Assembly (NCBI GenBank): GCA_921293015.1
Contig: OV121098.1
Location: 11,445,016 to 11,509,015 of the forward strand
From: Phorcus lineatus
Lineage: Eukaryota; Mollusca; Gastropoda; Trochida; Trochidae
DNA: 64,000 bases
Reading direction: 5' to 3'
In this document: piece after piece, positions 56,880 to 64,000 of the stretch
Layout of the letters: every line of letters begins with the position of its first letter
Numbering within the stretch: position 1 is the first letter of the stretch
Made by a program: the position numbers and the translations under genes
The notes under the pieces: model-generated
Told to the model about the DNA's origin: nothing
What the model saw: the letters and a program-made list of their open reading frames with translations, nothing else
Databases searched by the model: none

Positions 56880-59224
56880 TACATAAAACTAAACTTCCTA
56901 CCATTTATTACTATTTTTATCAAACTCGTTTATTATTTGGTATTGATCTCCCACTAGCGATATCTGCTGTGTCAGCTAGTTTTGGTTCATAATTACTTAT
57001 AACACGACTAAAAATATCTGAGTGACCCAGTGTCAGTCTAGTTTGTTGGAGTGTGCCATTTCACAAAAACAGTGAGGCCTTCATAACATGGGCTGTAAAA
57101 TTCTGAAAAAGAACACTTTTTAAAAATGAAACCCGCTGTTAATGTTTTCGCAACAAGTAAATCTAAACTTAAAACTACAACTGTTGCCGTCATTGTTTAA
57201 ACAGTGTTTGTGAAGTGTTTAAACAGTGAAATCGTGAACAGGGACAAGAATTGAAATTTTGCTGTGTAATGCAAAGGGCGGATGATGATAGAGTTACTAG
57301 GATATGACCTAGGTAATTCATGGAAAATAAACTCAAAAGCATATATATGGCATGATATAAGCTAAAACCTTATGAACTTTATATTTTTGCTGAGAATTTT
57401 AAAATGTAAATTAATATGATAAATGCTGCTATGATAAATAAAATAGAATATTCTTGAACCCTTAATTAAACTTTTAAAGTGTTTTATCAGCAAATCACTT
57501 TTCACCATTTCTCAATCAATCTTCGTCAAATAGCAAAAACCATTTCTCTTACTCCTAATTCAAAGGTGCCATTAAATAATCAAGGCTTAACCGTTCTCAA
57601 TTTCCACCATCAATCTGAAACCATCTCTCTATCCTCAAACAAAAGTACAATCAAGACTTCCCTTTCTCAAATTTCTCCTTATTTTCCTTCGTCTGAAAAC
57701 ATCCTGCTCTCCTGGCAGTGGGTACAATTAAGCGCCTGAATCGATCAAACCAATGTAAAGCTTGTGCCACACGTAGCTGTTTACAAATTAGCACGTGCCC
57801 AGGTGAACCAGCCTCCTTCCCACTCGTCCACATTTTCAAATTAACAGTGACATCCCCCCTGCTCCTAGCCTTCCGACTCCACTCACACACCTGGACAGGT
57901 AGCTGGATTTCCCTCGTTAGTCCATATTAACAAAGACTACATTCAAGTAAAGAAGGAAACCCTACCCCCCTTTTCCCCAACCATATAACCATGAAGCAAT
58001 ATATGAAAGTGCCCCCTGTCCTTATGAAGTCCATATAAGCAAAGACCATGTTTAGATAATCAAAAACAACGTCCCCTCTTCCCCTCTTCCAGTTCCTCCC
58101 CACAGGCCCCTCAGTTAACCTTCTCTGGGTCAGGTCTCCCTAAGCAGAAACAACACCTAACACTCCCTTCCCCTTATCATTATCATTATTACTTATCATA
58201 TATGTATGATTTCTGTATGATTTCTCCTTTGAATCAATATTATTTCTTCCTTTAATGTATATCTATCAACTATAACCATGATCTCTTGGACAGTCTCATG
58301 GAATATTTTCAGCTCTATTATAGCCAAACTTAAACTCTCCTCCCAAAACTATCCAACCAAGACATGTAGACAAATTCAAATTAGCAACCCCCTCCCTTTG
58401 CAAGTTAGCAAATTCAAAATTGCAACCAACTCCCGTCACATGTTGACAAATTCAAATTAGCAACCCCCTCCCGTAGCAAGCTAGCAAATTCAAATTAGCA
58501 ACCCTAACCCTCACACGTTGGATATTCAAACTAGCCACAAGTCCCTCTGACTAGGTTTCATGGCCCCTACCTGTCTAAACAGCCAGCTCATTAACTCAGG
58601 TGTTTCGACCCCCTATGACAGTTTAAGGTCAACTCGAGGTTGTGTGGTAGGTCGAAGGGCGTCATGTGGGTAGAGGCTTGCTCGTGTTGTTTATTCTCCG
58701 AGTTGGTGACAGTTGTAGATTCAAGCTACAAGGCTCCTCCATTTGTTTTATTTATTCACTGCTGGGAATTGTAGCTTCTGTTGTAGTAACTCTTTAGGGA
58801 GAGTTATAAATTCAAACTACTTTGTGTGATGTGTAAATGTTCCTTGTAGACATATATGTAAATTAAACCTTTTTCTTTAACATAGCATAATACTTATTCT
58901 GTCTTCTGGTAACAATTAAAGGTGACACATGCCCGCTATTTGTTTTTGGTAAAGAATCACTGTATATAGTTGTATATTCATTATTATCATCTATCTTGCT
59001 CATTTATGTGCAAGGGACAAAATGTTGCAGATTTAGGCTTCATTGGATTCTAATATTTTGTTATTTCATACTGCTTTTAAAGAAATTGCATGTACAAATA
59101 AAATTTCATACAAGGGTCTTGATTAAACGGGTTTCAATATTGCTCAACTTTTACAGCATTTTATGTATGAGTAGACCATATGACTAAATGTATAGGAGAA
59201 TTCTAGATTTTCTTCTGGAACTCT
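56880..59224. other. non-coding DNA with C-rich minisatellite
   Basis: 58366-58500 has about four units of AAATTCAAATTAGCAACCCC with variable (TCCC(T/G)T..GCAAG) spacers. 57940-58180 is C-rich. Frames such as 57479-57739 have no recognisable domain. Confidence 0.5.
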
Positions 59225-59237
59225 TTGCTATGTTCAG

Positions 59238-59511
59238 GGGCTTCGAATCAAGTCAAGAATCCCATCAGGGGCCTCGGTAACTTTGTCTGCAGTAGAGAAC
59301 TGTTCTACACGCAGTCAGGTTTGGGTGCAATGCTACACTGAATTTCAGCGCAGCGCCACTCATGGTTCGCTAGTTCCAGCCGATGCTCGCAGGTTTCACC
59401 GCAATGCACATCCACAATGGTGTTGCGGGCTTTCTCCCTGCAATAATAATAGCAGCCCCGATATATGTGAAATAATCTTGAAAGCGGCATTAAGCACCAA
59501 CTCACCTCACC
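59238..59511 (+). mobile_element. SINE with deleted head and perfect 13-bp target-site duplication
   Basis: TTGCTATGTTCAG lies on both sides (59225-59237 and 59512-59524), so the insertion is fairly young. The body is well preserved (AACTTTGTCTGCAGTAGAGA, ATGGTGTTGCGGGCTTTCTC, CACCAACTCACCTCACC). The tRNA-like head is reduced to GGGCTTCGAATCAAG-type sequence. Confidence 0.9.
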
Positions 59512-59524
59512 TTGCTATGTTCAG

Positions 59525-60676
59525 TTTCCGTCGAGATGTTATGAAGCGTTCGCAAAAGTATTATATTATCTGGGTGTAAGACTAAAAACTTCCAGACCTA
59601 GGTGTTTTGAATTTGAACCATTTCTAAATTACTACCATGTAAAATTCGTTTCAATTTGAAAAGATCTCCAAAACTCATGTTTATATTTTTTTAATGAAAA
59701 GTGTCTTACTTTTTAAAAATTCTGGATTTAAAATGTTCAATTAAAATGCCTCATTGCACTTTAAGCAATTCAAAAGAAGTCCATATGTGATAGGCTATGA
59801 AATAGACCTCTTGTGTTTTATTCTCTTGACTGGTGACATACTGGGCTCACTGAATCATGGTGGGCCGCCAGAGGGATTTGTTTCAAGGATTTTGTCTTCG
59901 TTTTCAGATACCCGATACCGTGGTTTGATGTCCTTGTTGAAAGCTTTAATCATGCTTAGTCACTTGTGGATTTTGTTTCTAATTCAGTGAATAAACTCTA
60001 TGAAAAAGCATGCTGTAAGTCATTTTGTTGATTTTTTTTCTTTCATTATAGGAAAGTTGTCTAACTTAGCTGTCCCATTTGCCCTAGTCTGTAGATAGTG
60101 TGATTATTGTACTATCTATAGTCATCAAGAGTCAAATGTGAAATAAGGAATGTGTATAAAACAGTATATCTGATATATATACTCTACAAAAAAAGTTAAG
60201 GTCCATGCTTCAAAATTGAAAATTATTGTGGTCCAAAAATACTTTGGTAAAATATAATCATATAATCCACACAAAAAACTAAAATTATTGTAGAATTTAA
60301 TTTTTAAGTGATGATATCAGATATTTTGAGTCCTGAAAATTATCCTTAGCAGTAAGAGGTTAAGCAAACTAGACGTTCCAAGATTTTGTATTCTAAGAGA
60401 CTTGCTTATATGTTTTTTCCTTTGGATCTGAGGAAAAATGGCTTGATTTGCCATTGATGTAATTTTTCATCTTTACAGTCAAAGCATTTATGCTTTTTAC
60501 TTAAGAAAACTATCAAAATAAAGTGTTAAATGCTGCAAACGCTAAGAAACCAAGTAATGGGATTTAAAAAGTTAGATATTATTGTTTCCTTATTGCACAG
60601 GCGTGTAACTTAACACATTGATTCCAAAATATTTAAATAGGTTTAAACCTAAACCCCCATGATGCACCTGGTATGC
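59525..60676. other. non-coding DNA, no supported gene
   Basis: The frame 59754-59990 is open for 78 codons but lacks any recognisable domain or good splice boundary. Confidence 0.5.
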
Positions 60677-60684
60677 TATGGAAC

Positions 60685-61113
60685 TAAGGATGCGCGGTAT
60701 TATCGGTATATCGGTATATTGCAATACAGAAACCTCACGATACGTACCGGTACAGTCTTCTGAAAATATCAGATATATCGGAAGTTTTAGAATTAACCTT
60801 TTTTCGTGTAAAATTGCAGAAAAACGTTACAAAAACACCATAGGATTTTACTGAAAGTTGTAAACAAAGGTGAACGTGCAAAGTAGAAATAACACAGACA
60901 CGTTGAATACGAAACCAGTCACTTAATTATCTCTCTTTGCAAAATGACGTCCAGTTGAGCATTGATCAATGTAATAATTGCTGTTATTTAGTCAAGAGAA
61001 CATGGAAAAACTAAAATATGAAAAGTACCAATATATTGCAATACGTATTGCAATACGCTTTTCTGTATCGCAATATATCGCGATATGGAAATGAGGACCG
61101 ATACCCATCCTTA
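60685..61113. mobile_element. hAT-like MITE, complete, with 8-bp target-site duplication
   Basis: TATGGAAC stands immediately outside both ends (60677-60684 and 61114-61121). The terminal inverted repeats begin TAAGGATG; the left inner part GGTATATTGCAATACAGAAA mirrors TATATTGCGATACAGAAA in the inverted right end. An 8-bp duplication is the mark of the hAT superfamily. At 429 bp with no frame, it is non-autonomous. A partial relative is at 25826. Confidence 0.85.
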
Positions 61114-61541
61114 TATGGAACAATGCTCTCCAGTGAAGGAGATAAATTTTTACATCATTCTCTGACACTGTTCATCCATCACGACTCTCGGTTATGTATG
61201 TCTTGTGGAAATCTCCCAAGATTATGTCTTAATTTTTCTTAAAGGGTCACTGATTTTTATGCTCTTTTCTTTTTACTTGATAAAGAGTATATACGCTGTA
61301 TTTCATAATTCGCAATCAAAGCTATGTTCTTATTTCTAACATACCTTTGACTTTTTCCCCATGTTTTAGATGAAAATAGGACCGTACCATTTCTCATTCT
61401 TTAAAGAGAGATTTATACTTTTTTGGATAAATTAATGAAATTTTAGAACATAATATTAGATATGAGTTCTCGATAAGATCAATTTGGTAGGCAGATGAGT
61501 TGGGAATTTTAACAGTGAATCATAATTTTAAATTGTTTTAG

Positions 61542-61607
61542 GGAAGAAATATTCTTGTCCCCAAAAGCCAGGAGATTGTGAGCCGTCAAATTTTGGATAA
61601 TGGTGAG
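61542..61607 (+). CDS. weak exon candidate (22 codons, phase 0/0)
   Basis: AATTGTTTTAG precedes and GTAATG follows an open 66-bp segment reading GRNILVPKSQEIVSRQILDN then GE; an alternative donor is GTGAGG four bases earlier. Phase 0 at both ends, as with the candidates at 47284 and 48439, but no link is shown. Confidence 0.25.
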
Positions 61608-62204
61608 GTAATGAGGTACTCAAACCATTGTAGTGTGTATCTCATTGTATGTATATATATATTTGTCACAATTTTCCATTAAGGAAATCAAGTTAATATC
61701 AACCGTTTAGATTAGAAAATTTTTCACCCACATAGAGAGGGTTATACTCATTCAAATGAATATAATGTTGAACAAGACAACCAATGATCTCTGTAACTAT
61801 AAATTCAACCAATTATAATCAAGGAAGATTATAAACCAACTTTTCTCACCAGCAGTCCATATATACATGAATAATGATTTGGAGCTCACAGTTACTACGA
61901 AGAATAAACCTGTGTAAGATAAGAAGTCCCCTATGAACAGTCACGCAATAAGATCTCTTTTACAAAGTGAATCATTTCACTCCTGTCTTAACAGATTAGG
62001 TCAACTCTAGTTCTGGGACTTAGAATGGTATCAGTTTTATAGAACATGGCTTTCACTGTCGTCTAGACAATGAGTTGGCTTGTTTTCTTTTCAGCTTTCT
62101 GGGTGACTTGAAAACCCTCTACTTTCTTGATAAGAGAACTTAACATTGAAATAACTTGAGTTATTGATACTTTTTTAAATTATGATGTCATTAATGACAA
62201 GGAG

Positions 62205-62360
62205 TAGTCTCTGAAACCATGCCTGCTATGCAATAGTGAAAATTGCACATGTGAACATTTGAAAAACCTGTCACCACTTATGTAGTCTCTGAAACCATGC
62301 CTGCTATGCAATAGTGAAAATTGCACATGTGAACATTTGAAAAACCTGTCACCACTTATG
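62205..62360 (+). repeat. perfect 78-bp tandem duplication
   Basis: TAGTCTCTGAAACCATGCCT starts both copies (62205 and 62283), and every base matches through CTGTCACCACTTATG. 78 is a multiple of three, so the minus-strand frame stays open by default; it is not evidence of a gene. Confidence 0.97.
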
Positions 62361-63499
62361 TTTATATTAAGGGAAAGTGAACGATGCAGCATTAATTCTA
62401 GTTTGCCATCTCAAACCCTGAATTTCATAGAAGGGTAAGGGCGAGGTCAGGGATTGATATTGTTATGTAATCAATGACGAAGACAAAAAAAACCTTGACA
62501 AATCTGGATGGACTCAACTGAAAGAAAACTGTGGAGTATTATTTTTTCTTCTTCTGCGTTGCCATGTAATGGGCCCATTACTCAACTGCAAGTCCTGACG
62601 TTTAAATCCTAGCAACTAGATTTTCTACCACTCAACAGTTGTAACACACTAGAGGGATTTACACAGTGAGAAGTTCTCAATGTTAACAGGTGCTTGTCCT
62701 CTGGGGTACTTCAGCCCCTTGCAGTCACCTGCTTGACATATGTGTTCTTAAAGAACAGCTCAACGTAGTGTTTTAGTGGAAATACAATTTTAGGGAAATT
62801 CTGTTCAAAGTTTTATGGGTATTTGAATGTAGACTATTGATAATAACTGGTTACAAATCTTAAATTTGAATTTTGAAAAAAAAATTAAATGAAAAGGAGA
62901 CTGAGATTTTTTTTTTTTAAATTTAGTTTTATTTTCTTAAATAGCTCTGTTATTCCGAGGTGCATTTTTTTAAAGTACATAAATGTTTTCTTTATATAGA
63001 AAACAGTTTATCATTGATATAATCATTTGTTTTGAATACAAGGTGTTATTCATGAATATGGTCACTCCAAAGTTTGATTTGATTCAATTGAATAATCTAT
63101 TATTAACTTGAGACAATTCTTCCAAAAGCAGGATTTTTTAATAGCATTTTATCAGTATACTTAATGATATGGTTATACTTTCGTTTAAACACTCCCTTCT
63201 CTTCAAAATTATATTTAAATCACCAATATTCATTACAATTTTTCAAACGTAACACCCTCTGTTCATCAGACTTTTCTAGGCTTGCTGTTCACTGAAGCAA
63301 AGATCCATGCGATTGAAAAATATTTTAAAATCACTGAAGTGAAACCCCTGAATTTTCTGGCTTCATGACATCTATTAAAAGCTTGTAATAGGTGATCTCT
63401 ACTATAATTGTTTATTTTGCAACGCTGTGAAACATAATCCAGATTTACGATGCGTCTTTTATGAGAGCAAGGTATTACTTAACGAAAATATATTATGTT
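62361..63499. other. non-coding DNA, no supported gene
   Basis: AT-rich; nothing recognised. Confidence 0.5.
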
Positions 63500-63765
63500 T
63501 TAAGGTGAAGGTCATTCATTCACGGGGATACTGATATTGTAAATACGAGGTTTGTGTGTATGGAACCAGCGTTTCGGGGATCGTTAGGTAAAGAAGGTAT
63601 AATTTCACCTGTCTGTGACATCGCCCCCCTGCGTATGTCGGCCCCACGTTCCAGTGTATGTAATCTCCCTTGCGGAACAAATATGAACCGGCAGACATTT
63701 AACAAAAAGAAGGCCGCAGAACCGATGCATGGCGCCTGTTTAGGGCTTGACAACAAACCCTGAAA
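63500..63765. other. G+C-rich island with overlapping open frames, unassigned
   Basis: A ~260-bp stretch has clearly higher G+C than its flanks (CATCGCCCCCCTGCGTATGT, CGGCCCCACGTTCCAGTGTA) and three overlapping frames on two strands (63516-63763). No frame shows a recognisable domain. It may be a fragment of a mobile element or a conserved non-coding/promoter piece. Confidence 0.3.
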
Positions 63766-64000
63766 GCTTTTTTTGGGTCTGTCTTTGAAATTTGATTTCT
63801 ATGTATGAAACATGTACATATATTTTTTTTCATTTGTTCCTTGAAAGATGTTGGTTGTCATGGTAAACACTTTTTTTCAGTAAAATTCAATCATACTTAA
63901 TTTTGTCGTTGAATTTTTTATGTGATAAAACATCATCAGTCAAGTGTCTTAAGATTACCAATTTCAACAAAAAGAATATATCTAAGGGTGGGTTATTTTT

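Noticed and set aside
62180-62392. 70-codon minus frame with a repeated peptide
   Set aside because: The peptide repeat is just the 78-bp duplication; no other coding signal.

Overview
The window is AT-rich animal nuclear DNA, most consistent with a mollusc or another lophotrochozoan. Three things point that way: spliced-gene style signals (GT-AG candidates, no operons), several copies of a tRNA-derived SINE whose 3' domain ends in GCGGTGTTAAAC-like sequence plus a CACCTCAC/CACTCAC tail, and a very high load of short DNA-transposon derivatives and tandem arrays. I cannot name a species. No bacterial features, CRISPR arrays or host tRNA/rRNA genes are visible.

The only unmistakable gene is a complete piggyBac-type transposase (668 codons, minus strand, 6681-8687). 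It lies inside a 5.29-kb element (5190-10476) flanked by TTAA. A second, shortened relative (22364-24776), also flanked by TTAA and in the opposite orientation, keeps both ends but has no transposase. It looks like a non-autonomous partner that the first element could mobilise.

The rest is repeat-rich non-coding DNA. 0-5 kb: two weak exon candidates, one SINE and one copy of an unnamed ~165-bp repeat. 10.5-20.5 kb: degenerate tandem arrays, a 253-bp tandem duplication, a LINE-type tail, two adjacent Helitron/Helentron-like elements (one carrying eight ~170-bp core repeats) and a GA-rich simple repeat. 25-31.5 kb: a hAT-like MITE fragment, a hairpin MITE, an interrupted array, a TA-flanked inverted-repeat element, a perfect 70-bp-arm palindrome and a 22-bp minisatellite. 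34.9-37.1 kb: a satellite with 157-bp units. 39.2 kb: a 65-bp-arm palindrome. 45.5-46.4 kb: an old ~100-bp array. 47.3-49 kb: three small, frame-compatible exon candidates on the plus strand, the best hint of a host gene. 50-63 kb: more SINEs (including an inverted pair), a hAT-like MITE with a perfect 8-bp target-site duplication, and a perfect 78-bp tandem duplication.

The genes do not form a pathway. The coherent story is a transposase source with a deletion derivative nearby, set in an intergenic or intronic landscape of mobile-element debris. Exon calls other than the transposase rest on splice-site shape and open frames only and need transcript evidence.
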